Positions 1 to 6,085 of a stretch of DNA of 7,315 nt are shown here, piece after piece. The stretch spans positions 1-7,315 of the forward strand of contig DYKH01000226.1 of the NCBI GenBank assembly GCA_020722685.1, written 5' to 3'. Position numbers and translations under genes: made by a program. Numbering within the stretch: position 1 is the first letter of the stretch; each line of letters opens with the position of its first letter. The stretch is from Caldithrix sp. (GTDB taxonomy: Bacteria; KSB1; UBA2214; DYKH01). The notes beneath the pieces were generated by a model. The model worked only from the letters and a program-made list of their open reading frames with translations. It ran no database searches and was not told the DNA's origin.

Positions 1-15
1 TCCCTCATCCGGCTC
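1..15 (-). ncRNA. Start of group II intron domain V
   Basis: On the minus strand the last 15 bases of the window read GAGCCGGATGAGGGA. This resembles the 5' strand of domain V in bacterial group II introns, which usually opens GAGCCG and contains the catalytic AGC triad; AGC is visible at bases 2-4. It lies 16 nt after the maturase stop, the expected place. The loop and the returning strand lie outside the window, so pairing cannot be checked. Confidence 0.7.
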
Positions 16-31
16 TTCACTAATACTCACT

Positions 32-575
32 TCAATAGCTGCAAAGCGCGTAGAGATTGTGGTATATTTTCGGCTTCGGCAAGGGGTGCCGGCCAAGATA
101 GACGTTGAACTGATTCCAGTTCATACACATGGTTGATCGGGTTACCCATAATCACTTTGTCCAAAGCATCATGACAACTCCGCCCCGGCCTAAATCCATA
201 GGAGAAATTCAGAAAATCTTTCTCATAGATCGCCGTCAGTATCCGGGCAACGCCCATCTGTACCACCTTGTCCTCTACCGAGGGAATGCCAAGCGGTCGC
301 TGCTTCCCATCCCCTTTGGGTATGTAGACCCTCCGTACCGCCTGCGGACGGTACTGCCACCGCTTCATTCGCCCGACCAAGTCCTCAAGGTTCCTTTGCA
401 GATTTGCCTCATACTCCGCCATCGTTATCCCGTCTATCCCACTCGCTCTGTCTCGCTTCAGCAGGTAGAAGCAGTCACGCAGATTCTCAACACTCAGTAG
501 ATGAAGCAAATTGTTGAACCGACACTTCTTGTCTTTTGCTGCTATCTCTGCTATAAGACGCAGTTTCGTTTCCAT
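32..575 (-). pseudogene. Group II intron reverse transcriptase/maturase, internally deleted and frameshifted
   Basis: Remnant of an intron-encoded protein that would normally reverse-transcribe the intron and help it splice. The open frame from 575 runs 182 codons to a stop at 27-29. Residues 1-150 are a good match to the N-terminal RT region: RASGIDG near 44-50, VYIPKGDGKQRPLGIPS near 83-99 and FSYGFRPGRSCHDAL near 124-138. The frame then reaches NPINHV, where a normal RT continues into the VDADIKGFFD block with the first catalytic aspartate; here it is lost. The following residues look unrelated, but in the +1 frame from the ATG at 124-122 the same DNA reads a typical maturase C-terminus including PLPKPKIYHNLY, ending at TGA 34-32. 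An internal deletion has therefore joined RT block 2 to the last 30 or so residues out of frame. The YADD block is absent, so the product cannot be an active RT. Family members are about 400-450 residues, so roughly 240 residues are missing (estimate). Upstream GGGAGAG gives a plausible ribosome site for the original start. Confidence 0.88.
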
Positions 576-1141
576 TTCTCTCCCAACTCGGCGGTTGGTT
601 CCTGTCTCCTTTTGTCTTTACGTATTAGTGTCAACCCCTTCGAGTGGTCTCCATTGACCTCGCAAGGCGTTACCCTTACTACTCCTCTACTACGAGTTGA
701 TCCGACTCCCTGCATGCCGTCAAGCTTCCTCCCTTTTCGGTTGTTACGCCCTACCACTGCAATAGCTGGAATGTGTGTTCTCTGTCGCAAGCGGCAGTTT
801 CTTCCTTATCTGCTATCACGTGGGGCATACAGGGTCTCCCAAGTTCCTGTCGTTTCCGTCCTCTATCATGCCATGGACTCAGACCCCGAAGGAGCAATCT
901 GTCTCTCACCTTAACGACACAGATCATTCTGTCTTCCAGCAAATGAAAACTGTCGACCTCCTTGACGTTGAGTATTACGAGGCTCAATACCTTCACTTGC
1001 GTTACGGCCTGATACATCCCTACTCCTGGCTCCACCTGATTCGTTATCTCCTCAAGTGCAGGTTCGGTGACGGGCTGCCGGTTACGCTTTACCCGTATCG
1101 GACTTTAACGGATAAGAAACGACAAGCTTTACTTGGCGCAC
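576..1141 (-). ncRNA. Group II intron 5' ribozyme region (domains I to early IV)
   Basis: Non-coding stretch between the intron 5' end and the RT start codon. Its length of about 566 nt fits domains I-III plus the first part of domain IV of a bacterial intron. It begins GTGCGCC and contains a small hairpin at 935-954 (minus) whose loop displays the EBS1 candidate. Open frames on both strands here (for example 501-914 and 775-1224 plus, 551-790 and 751-1035 minus) encode nothing recognisable and are best treated as chance frames. No secondary structure has been computed; the domain assignment is by position and by end motifs only. Confidence 0.75.
939..946 (-). other. Candidate EBS1 (exon-binding site 1) of the group II intron
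   Basis: The minus strand reads TCATTTGC here. It can pair with the last 8 exon bases before the intron (GGAAATGA, 1149-1142) at 7 of 8 positions, six of them contiguous next to the splice site. It lies in the loop of a small hairpin with CAG/CTG inner pairs and GTC/GAC outer pairs separated by an internal loop, and about 195 nt from the intron 5' end. Position and shape fit the EBS1 stem-loop of domain I. Confidence 0.6.
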
Positions 1142-1149
1142 TCATTTCC
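1142..1149 (-). other. Candidate IBS1 and 5' exon-intron junction
   Basis: The 8 bases GGAAATGA form the 3' end of the 5' exon, directly between the TAA stop of the glycosidase gene (1152-1150) and the first intron base at 1141. They are complementary to the EBS1 candidate at 946-939 except for one G-G position. No convincing IBS2/EBS2 partner was found by eye. A GC-rich inverted repeat (CTCC...GGAG) lies just upstream, across the end of the coding sequence, but it has no U-tract. Confidence 0.55.
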
Positions 1150-3159
1150 TTACTCCGGCCGGGGAGGTGTGAGCCCACTAACAGTCGTGCCCCAATCCGA
1201 GATACCGGGGGAGGTATACCATGAGCGCAAAAACTTCGCCATTGAGCCAGGGTAGATTGCCCGCTTAACGTTCATCCAAGTTAACTGATCGCCGACAGAA
1301 TAATAGACGTAGGTCTTGCCCTCGAACTCTACAATGTCCGGATCGGAAGCATTGATCCCTTCGTCCAAGCCTTCGGCTCGTAGCACGGGATTGGCGGCAC
1401 TCAGCTCCCAATGCCGCAGGTCTTTGGATCGGGTGATGTAGGTTTCGAACACCCAGCGCGGCGTTCGATGCTCCAAATAGAGCACGTAGTACCAGCCATT
1501 ACTATAGCGAATGCATGGGCAGGCCGTGTAGCGGTTGGTGCCGAACATTGCCTGAGGAATTTTGTGCCATTTATTGAGGTCGGAAGAGCGCGCAAACTTG
1601 ATGGTGAATGGCGGATAGGCCGGATCATTCGATTCGTAAGCCATGATGAAGCCGTCCTCGCCTTGACAAACCGAGGTGTTAAAGATCTCCTCGTTCTCGC
1701 CTTTGAGAATAACCATGGATTCCCAATGCTGCAAATCAGCAGACTTAAACATGGTCACGTCCCGCCAATGGCCATCATCCCATTTGGAAGCAAAAAGATA
1801 AAAAGCATTCTTGTGCAGCAGGAGGGAGGCTAAGCCGTAACCCTGGGCGACTCGCGCCAATTCTTTGCCGCTTTCCGCTTCTTTTAAAAGCAAGTAAAAG
1901 TCAGAAGCATTGCCTCCGCTTGCCGGGCGGACGCTTTCCAGGTAGCAGAGTTTTTCTTTCCATACAAAAGGTGAGAGCTCACATAGGTCGCGGCGGATTA
2001 ATTGCTTATCCGTTAGGCGCGACGGTGCATGTGGCGCAGGAGGAAGCATAGCTTGAAAGACATCCGCCGGCCAATAGGAGAGGCGGTGGAAACCTTTTGG
2101 CGTCTCCTGTTGAAATTGCACGTAGGCTTTGACGTCCCCGGCCGTGGTGTAGGTGATATCGCTTGCCGTTTCCTTTTGAACCTTGACGCCAAAAACCTTG
2201 TAGCCCATCAACGTACAGTCTTCCAAATCCACGTGCAGCAGCTTGCCTTCCTGAACGCTCTGGATGATGCCGTCCGTCGGCGTGCCTTGCGGTTGGGAGA
2301 AATTGAGTGCGATGAGACGGCAGCGCACGAGTTTGATATGGGAGAAGGTATGAAATCCATAATTGCTGCTCTTGAGAGCGCACTGCGGGCTGACCATGAC
2401 GCAGTCCTCAAATACCGCATCCGGTTGTTGCGGCATGGCTTGGTTCTCGACGCGAACGTACGCTGCCGCGGTATCGCCCCACCAGTCCAACGCCCATAGG
2501 TGGCAACGCCGAAAGGTAATCGGCTCATCAGGGCGGGACAGGCAGCTCGCCACACCGCCGCCGAACGCACGACCGATTGCGATGCAATCCTCCACAACCG
2601 CAGTGAATGGCTTCACCTGATCGGTCAGATCGAAGAATATGCCGCCGTCTCCGCCGGTGACATAGAGGTTTCGCAACCTCCAACGATCCCAGCCGATGGC
2701 CGAAAAGGTTTCTTCGGTGTGCTCTTTGGACCAACCTTTGGCATAGGAACGAATGGGTCCCCACCAGTCGTAGCTTTTGAAACCCTGCTGTTTAGGATCT
2801 CCGGAATCGATGATGACCCAGCCTGTGGTGCCGGAACCAAGGCTCCCGTCCGAGTCGCCGACAAGCTCATTGTAGGCGCCCGCAGCACCTTTATTAGCCG
2901 GATAGAGCATCGCCTCAAAGTAGGTGTCCGGGCGGATGGCGATTCGGTAGCCGCCTTGATCATCGGGAATTGTGCTAAGCGCAGCTTGAATCGTGGTAAA
3001 AGCATTGGCCCAAGAAGAGCCATCTGAATTATTGCCGAGTTTGGACACGTAAAAGATCGCACGAGGAGACTGAACCATTGAGGCTTGTGCTTGTGAGGAC
3101 GATATTATTGGCGCGAGCCAGTGTGCTGCCAGCACGAGCGTAAAGAGGGTATGATGCAT
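1150..3159 (-). CDS. Secreted two-domain protein: parallel beta-helix plus GH43/GH32-like five-bladed propeller
   Basis: A 669-residue protein, probably an exported glycoside hydrolase acting on a polysaccharide; the substrate is unknown. Residues 1-26 form a Sec signal peptide with a hydrophobic core and a likely cut after SQA or AQA. Residues about 33-345 look like a right-handed parallel beta-helix of the pectin-lyase fold: the FYVSKLGNNSDGSSWANAF opening with TIQAAL is typical of the first rungs, and short repeats such as VVEDCIAIG, FRRCHLWAL, FEDCVMVSP and VDLEDCTLMG mark successive coils. Residues about 385-648 look like a five-bladed propeller of the GH43/GH32/GH68 type. Blade signatures are SADLQHWE (473-480), SSDLNKWHK (525-533) and SKDLRHWEL (578-586), followed by ASDPDIVEFEGKTYVYYSVGDQ (split as 604-613 and 614-625). 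I cannot assign catalytic residues with certainty. The start is supported by GGAG (3170-3167, minus) 7 nt before ATG. It is transcribed away from the ThuA/oxidoreductase genes, and the intron starts 8 nt after its stop. Confidence 0.85.
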   Translation of the reverse strand: MHHTLFTLVLAAHWLAPIISSSQAQASMVQSPRAIFYVSKLGNNSDGSSWANAFTTIQAALSTIPDDQGGYRIAIRPDTYFEAMLYPANKGAAGAYNELVGDSDGSLGSGTTGWVIIDSGDPKQQGFKSYDWWGPIRSYAKGWSKEHTEETFSAIGWDRWRLRNLYVTGGDGGIFFDLTDQVKPFTAVVEDCIAIGRAFGGGVASCLSRPDEPITFRRCHLWALDWWGDTAAAYVRVENQAMPQQPDAVFEDCVMVSPQCALKSSNYGFHTFSHIKLVRCRLIALNFSQPQGTPTDGIIQSVQEGKLLHVDLEDCTLMGYKVFGVKVQKETASDITYTTAGDVKAYVQFQQETPKGFHRLSYWPADVFQAMLPPAPHAPSRLTDKQLIRRDLCELSPFVWKEKLCYLESVRPASGGNASDFYLLLKEAESGKELARVAQGYGLASLLLHKNAFYLFASKWDDGHWRDVTMFKSADLQHWESMVILKGENEEIFNTSVCQGEDGFIMAYESNDPAYPPFTIKFARSSDLNKWHKIPQAMFGTNRYTACPCIRYSNGWYYVLYLEHRTPRWVFETYITRSKDLRHWELSAANPVLRAEGLDEGINASDPDIVEFEGKTYVYYSVGDQLTWMNVKRAIYPGSMAKFLRSWYTSPGISDWGTTVSGLTPPRPE

Positions 3160-3403
3160 GGGATTGCTCCAAATTCAGAAAGGTGCCGTAAAGAAAAGGA
3201 TGTCGCTAATGGGATGACAGATGATTGCAGCCATAATTTGGTTGGCAGAAAATAGATAATTTTCTTGATTGCACAAAAGTAATTTTTTACATTGAGCAAA
3301 GAGAAGCCAAATAACGGGAACGAGTATGCATAAGACCAGCGCAGCGATTGTCGGCAGGAAGAAGCCATAGCTGCGCTTTTTCATTTATGGAAGGGAGCAG
3401 ACA
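3160..3403. promoter_or_regulatory. Divergent intergenic region, AT-rich core
   Basis: This 244-bp gap separates the minus-strand glycosidase from the plus-strand ThuA gene and must hold both promoters unless the small ORF within it is real. The stretch 3232-3300 is much richer in A and T than the surroundings. A weak plus-strand pair, TTGATT (3265-3270) and TTACAT (3287-3292) with a 16-nt spacer, is possible, but neither box is good. Ribosome sites are clear at both ends: GGAGC for the glycosidase (3170-3166, minus) and AGGGAG (3392-3397, plus) for ThuA. No operator-like palindrome stands out. Confidence 0.35.
3175..3384 (-). CDS. Possible small membrane protein (doubtful)
   Basis: A 69-codon open frame lies between the two divergent genes and stops 15 nt before the glycosidase start. 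Its N-terminus is MKKRSYGFF followed by a hydrophobic stretch (about residues 9-30) that could be a membrane span or signal anchor; a second hydrophobic patch sits near the C-terminus (IMAAIICHPI). I do not recognise a family. Against it, the bases before the ATG are pyrimidine-rich (CTCCCTTCC), so there is no Shine-Dalgarno site, and the frame fills most of the only space available for two divergent promoters. AT-rich DNA gives hydrophobic translations by chance. I list it because of its position and orientation next to the glycosidase. Confidence 0.2.
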   Translation of the reverse strand: MKKRSYGFFLPTIAALVLCILVPVIWLLFAQCKKLLLCNQENYLFSANQIMAAIICHPISDILFFTAPF

Positions 3404-4204
3404 ATGAACCAGTCTTTACCCACCAGAAGGGATTTTGTCGGCAAAATCGCCGCTGCAAGTCTTTTTGGCGCCATGCAAGGAAATGCGCTACCGGCGCGAA
3501 GCAGTTGGCGACTGGAAGGAGCAGAGGCTAATCCGAAAAATGTTCTTTTTGTTTATGGTGGCTATGAAGGTCACGAACCGAAGAAATGCGCGGAGATTTT
3601 TATCCCCTGGCTGAAGGAGCAAAAGTTCAATCTCACGGTTTCAACTTCATTGGATTCCTATTTAGACGCAGCGCTCATGCAGTCTCTCGATCTCATCATC
3701 GAGACCGGGACGATGGGAACCATTTCGGAGCCGCAGGTCAAAGCGCTGCTGGAAACGGTCAAAAACGGCGCCGGATTAGCCGGTTGGCACGGTGGGCTGG
3801 TCGGTTCCTTTCTCGACAATTTTGAATACAATTTCATGACCGGCGGCCGATTCGCTGCCCATCCCGGCGGGATTATCGATTACGAGGTCAACATCAAGGA
3901 TCACAAGGATCCGGTCACTGCCGGCTTGCGTGATTTTAAGATGCACTCCGAACAATACTATTTGTTAGTCGATCCACACGTCAAGGTGCTCGCAACCACC
4001 ACTTTTTCCGGCGCAGCGTGTCCATGGATCGAGGGCTGCGTCATGCCCTCGGTGTGGAAAAAGATGTATGGCAAGGGTCGGGTCTTTTACTCTGCCTTTG
4101 GTCATGTGGCCAAGGATTTCGACGTCCCGGAAGTCTTGGAGATCACCAAGCGCGGCATTCTTTGGGCCAGCGAGAGTAAACGAGCGAGTCAGGGGGTAAA
4201 GTGA
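3404..4204 (+). CDS. Tat-exported ThuA-domain protein
   Basis: A 266-residue protein of the ThuA family, which has a glutamine-amidotransferase-like flavodoxin-type fold and is linked to trehalose and 3-keto-sugar use; the exact reaction of the family is not settled. Residues 7-30 form a twin-arginine signal: TRRDFVGK, then an alanine-rich hydrophobic stretch. The ThuA domain spans about 45-256: NVLFVYGGYEGHEP (46-59), GLAGWHGG (124-131), GGRFAAHPGG (147-156), DFKMHSEQYYLL (177-188) and YGKGRVFYSAFGH (222-234), all characteristic blocks. The start is supported by AGGGAG (3392-3397), 6 nt before the ATG. Length is normal. The next gene, a Tat-exported Gfo/Idh/MocA oxidoreductase, follows on the same strand after 264 bp, so the two probably share a pathway but may have separate promoters. 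Tat export of a ThuA protein suggests folding, perhaps with a bound ligand or partner, before transport (inference). Confidence 0.9.
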   Translation: MNQSLPTRRDFVGKIAAASLFGAMQGNALPARSSWRLEGAEANPKNVLFVYGGYEGHEPKKCAEIFIPWLKEQKFNLTVSTSLDSYLDAALMQSLDLIIETGTMGTISEPQVKALLETVKNGAGLAGWHGGLVGSFLDNFEYNFMTGGRFAAHPGGIIDYEVNIKDHKDPVTAGLRDFKMHSEQYYLLVDPHVKVLATTTFSGAACPWIEGCVMPSVWKKMYGKGRVFYSAFGHVAKDFDVPEVLEITKRGILWASESKRASQGVK

Positions 4205-4279
4205 ATGTCGGTGGGGGGCGATTTCTTCGATGTGATCACGCGTACATAATCCTCACACGGAACACGCAGAGCTTGTCCC

Positions 4280-4306
4280 TTGCGAGCTTGGCGAGCATTG
4301 CGTGAG
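4280..4306. repeat. Short triplicated motif, TTGCGAGC-like
   Basis: Three adjacent related units of 8-10 bp: TTGCGAGC, TTGGCGAGC and ATTGCGTGAG. Short, loosely periodic GCG-rich strings of this kind recur in intergenic DNA of many environmental genomes. I see only this one array here, so its status as a dispersed repeat is an inference. Confidence 0.35.
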
Positions 4307-4458
4307 TTGCTTTCCGCGCCAGAATTACGCTTTTTTGGAACAATCTTTTCCTTTGGATGCTTGACGGCTTGAATGATCAAGGCGTCCGGTGACGAATTAC
4401 GATTATTTCGCATTGAGGACAAAAATCGAGCGAGGCGCTACGAACGTTTTCATTCTTT

Positions 4459-4463
4459 GGAGG
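4459..4463 (+). promoter_or_regulatory. Ribosome binding site that fixes the oxidoreductase start
   Basis: GGAGG within TTTGGAGGT lies 5 nt before the ATG at 4469. It decides between this ATG and the in-frame ATG at 4373, which has no such site and would add 32 charged residues in front of the Tat signal. Confidence 0.85.
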
Positions 4464-4468
4464 TAACC

Positions 4469-5833
4469 ATGAGTTATGAAATGGAATCAAATCCGAATGC
4501 CAGCGATGGGGAGGTTCGTCCGGTTTCGCGAAGACAATTTTTACATACCGCAGGTCTGGCGACAGCGGCAGGAGCTTCGATCATGGCGGCAAGTTCCGCT
4601 AAAGGGCAGACGAAGAAAGTGGGAGCCAATGACACCATCGTTTTGGGTGTGATTGGCTGCGGCAGCCGGGGAAATCAGGTCATGCGCAACTTCCTCAAGC
4701 AACCGGGATTGGAAATCGGGGCGATCTGCGATGTGGATACGAGAGCGTTGGCGAGCACCAAAGCCGTGGCCGGAGAAAAGGCGAAGGAGTACAAAGACCT
4801 GCGCCGGCTTTTGGAGCAAAAGGACATCGATGCCGTGCTGGTAGCCACGCCTGATCAATGGCATGTTCTGGCAACCATCATGGCCTGTGAGGCTGGCAAG
4901 GACGTTTACGTGGAAAAGCCGTTAGGAGTGACGATCGCCGAAGGCCGGGCCGCGGTCGCTGCGGCGAGAAAATATAATCGCATCGTGCAGATCGGCACCC
5001 AGCAGCGCAACTGGGCGCATTACAGAGCCGCTGTCGATTACATCCATTCAGGCGCACTTGGGGACATTTCCATGGTGCATACTTGGGATGTAGAAAACCA
5101 AAATCCCGGCTTTGGGGCGCCACCGGATTGCGATCCACCAGCCGAATTGGACTGGGATTTCTGGCTGGGTCCGTCGCCAAAAGTGCCTTACAATCCCAAT
5201 CGCCATCAACACCACTATTGGTTTTATGACTATGGCGGCGCCTGGCAAGTGGACTGGGCTGTGCATCATTATGAAGTTGTGCATTGGGCTATGGGAGTGA
5301 CTGCGCCATTGACGGCCGTAGGTTTGGGCGGGAAATTCGCCTTCGCCAACGACAATCGCCAGTGGCCTGATACCTTTACCGGCGCTTGCGAATATCCGAG
5401 CAGCCCGATGGCGAAAAACGGCTTTTTGATGACCTATACCTTCCGCGGCGGCAACAATCTGCCCATCGAGGGCTGTTATCACGGCAAGGCCTTTTACGGC
5501 AGTAGGGGCGTTTTGGTGCTCAACCGCAATGGCTTCGACGTGATCTTTTCCCGCACACAGGACAAAAAAGAGACCATTGACCGGCGTACGGTTCAAGCCT
5601 TGCCAGAGACAGAGACTCATGCCAAGGTTTTTCTGGAATGCGTGCGGACGCGCACCAAACCCGAAGCCGATATCGAGATCGGGCATTGGGCGACGAATCC
5701 CGGTCACTTGATGAACATTGCCTATCGTGTTGGACGCAAAGTAAAATGGGATGCGCAAAAGGAGCAGATCATCGGCGACGAAGAAGCAAGCAAGCTGTTG
5801 ACGCGAGAGTTTCGCAAGCCCTGGCACCTGTAG
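4469..5833 (+). CDS. Tat-exported Gfo/Idh/MocA family oxidoreductase
   Basis: A 454-residue NAD(P)-dependent sugar oxidoreductase of the glucose-fructose oxidoreductase/inositol dehydrogenase/MocA family, probably periplasmic. Residues 19-46 are a twin-arginine signal: VSRRQFLHTAG, then a long Ala/Gly hydrophobic stretch and AKG. The Rossmann domain begins at about 56 with VLGVIGCGSRG (58-68) and CDVD (87-90); ATPDQWH (126-132) and VEKPLG (148-153) are the family's nucleotide and catalytic-lysine blocks, the lysine being K150. The C-terminal substrate domain follows, with the DWAVHHYEVVHWAMG segment (262-276) placed where the family carries its substrate-binding aspartate and histidine. Length is typical for secreted members. 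Exported Gfo/Idh/MocA enzymes usually carry their cofactor through Tat already bound, as in glucose-fructose oxidoreductase. Neighbouring ThuA genes suggest oxidation of a sugar hydroxyl to a keto group, as in ThuB-type steps; the substrate is not evident. Repeat DNA starts immediately after the TAG stop. Confidence 0.93.
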   Translation: MSYEMESNPNASDGEVRPVSRRQFLHTAGLATAAGASIMAASSAKGQTKKVGANDTIVLGVIGCGSRGNQVMRNFLKQPGLEIGAICDVDTRALASTKAVAGEKAKEYKDLRRLLEQKDIDAVLVATPDQWHVLATIMACEAGKDVYVEKPLGVTIAEGRAAVAAARKYNRIVQIGTQQRNWAHYRAAVDYIHSGALGDISMVHTWDVENQNPGFGAPPDCDPPAELDWDFWLGPSPKVPYNPNRHQHHYWFYDYGGAWQVDWAVHHYEVVHWAMGVTAPLTAVGLGGKFAFANDNRQWPDTFTGACEYPSSPMAKNGFLMTYTFRGGNNLPIEGCYHGKAFYGSRGVLVLNRNGFDVIFSRTQDKKETIDRRTVQALPETETHAKVFLECVRTRTKPEADIEIGHWATNPGHLMNIAYRVGRKVKWDAQKEQIIGDEEASKLLTREFRKPWHL

Positions 5834-5895
5834 AGCAGGCTGTTGGTGATAGGCTATTAGGCTGTAGACTATTAGGCTGTGGGCAGCAGGCTACA
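5834..5895. repeat. Degenerate tandem 8-bp repeats, TAGGCTGT family (first cluster)
   Basis: Starting at the base after the oxidoreductase stop, the sequence is a loose series of units close to TAGGCTGT: CAGGCTGT, TAGGCTAT, TAGGCTGT, AGACTAT, TAGGCTGT and CAGGCTAC, with short irregular spacers. The same unit forms the denser cluster at 6878-6957. It has no coding character. Confidence 0.75.
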
Positions 5896-5961
5896 AGTCG
5901 CAAGTTGATTATTACGATGGTCTCGCAAACCGTGACAGCTTCAGATACAAATTCACTCCTG

Positions 5962-5984
5962 CCCGGGAGCTCCCGGCTTCCGGG
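5962..5984. repeat. REP-like hairpin, copy 1
   Basis: A 23-base imperfect palindrome with arms CCCGGGAGCT and GGCTTCCGGG around a CCC loop. All 10 positions pair if two G-U wobbles are allowed. It is followed by TAGG, as is copy 2, which starts 56 bp further on. The differences from copy 2 mostly keep the pairing. Confidence 0.75.
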
Positions 5985-5994
5985 TAGGCTAAGT

Positions 5995-6008
5995 TTCAGT
6001 CCACTGAA
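5995..6008. repeat. Small palindrome between the two REP-like hairpins
   Basis: TTCAGT, a 2-base spacer CC, then ACTGAA: a perfect 6-bp inverted repeat centred midway between the two larger hairpins. The loop is too tight for a stable RNA hairpin without opening the inner pairs. It could be part of the repeat element or a protein site. Confidence 0.5.
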
Positions 6009-6017
6009 CTGATACCA

Positions 6018-6040
6018 CCCGGAAGCTCGCAGCTTCCGGG
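6018..6040. repeat. REP-like hairpin, copy 2
   Basis: A perfect inverted repeat: arms CCCGGAAGCT and AGCTTCCGGG of 10 bp around a CGC loop, followed by TAGG. Together with copy 1 it forms a doublet in the gap before the second ThuA gene. No U-tract follows, so it is not a standard intrinsic terminator, although the hairpin could slow transcription or protect a mRNA 3' end. Confidence 0.8.
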
Positions 6041-6085
6041 TAGGTTCTGCCATTCAACAAAGGAATCCGACTTGAGGAATACAAA

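Larger units (their letters stand above)
1..1141 (-). mobile_element. Group II intron, 5' portion, with a degenerate maturase ORF; 3' end outside the window
   Basis: A bacterial group II intron read on the minus strand. The 5' end is called at 1141, where the minus strand reads GTGCGCC, matching the GUGYG consensus of group II introns. About 566 nt of non-coding ribozyme sequence follows, then a reverse transcriptase start codon at 575-573, the end of the maturase at 32-34, and at 15-1 the sequence GAGCCGGATGAGGGA, which matches the opening strand of catalytic domain V. The rest of domain V, domain VI and the 3' splice site lie beyond the window. A candidate EBS1 loop (939-946) pairs with the exon directly before 1141, supporting this boundary. 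The intron lies in the sense direction 8 nt after the stop codon of the beta-helix/propeller gene, so it does not break that reading frame. The encoded protein ends right after the maturase region with no endonuclease domain, as in several endonuclease-lacking bacterial classes; I do not assign a class. Confidence 0.88.
4205..4468. other. 264-bp intergenic region with a short internal repeat
   Basis: The gap between the first ThuA gene and the oxidoreductase. It contains a short run of three related units at 4280-4306 (annotated separately) and two copies of GAATTACG at 4322-4329 and 4394-4401. TTGACG at 4361-4366 resembles a -35 box, but no matching -10 box lies at the right distance. The in-frame extension of the oxidoreductase to an ATG at 4373 and a minus-strand frame of 77 codons (4189-4422) give no recognisable protein and are not called. 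No terminator hairpin with a U-tract was seen after the ThuA stop. Confidence 0.5.

Noticed and set aside
1154..1167. Terminator hairpin as the target of a class C group II intron
   Set aside because: The CTCC/GGAG repeat overlaps the end of the coding sequence, is short and has no U-tract, so I do not use it to assign an intron class.
501..1224. Plus-strand frames of 137 and 149 codons opposite the intron
   Set aside because: They overlap ribozyme RNA sequence and encode nothing recognisable; ribozyme DNA often stays open by chance.
1401..3062. Several plus- and minus-strand frames of 75-175 codons
   Set aside because: They are out-of-frame shadows of the beta-helix/propeller gene, with no domain features or ribosome sites.
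4189..4422. 77-codon minus-strand frame in the intergenic gap
   Set aside because: Low-complexity lysine/arginine/serine-rich translation, overlapping the end of ThuA, with no family resemblance.
4373..4468. Upstream in-frame ATG extending the oxidoreductase by 32 residues
   Set aside because: The ATG at 4469 has GGAGG at ideal spacing and gives a normal Tat signal; the extension is charged, has no ribosome site and would bury the twin-arginine motif.
5048..5827. 259-codon open frame on the minus strand
   Set aside because: It lies wholly inside the oxidoreductase gene, whose plus-strand frame shows all family motifs; the minus-strand protein is a shadow without recognisable domains.
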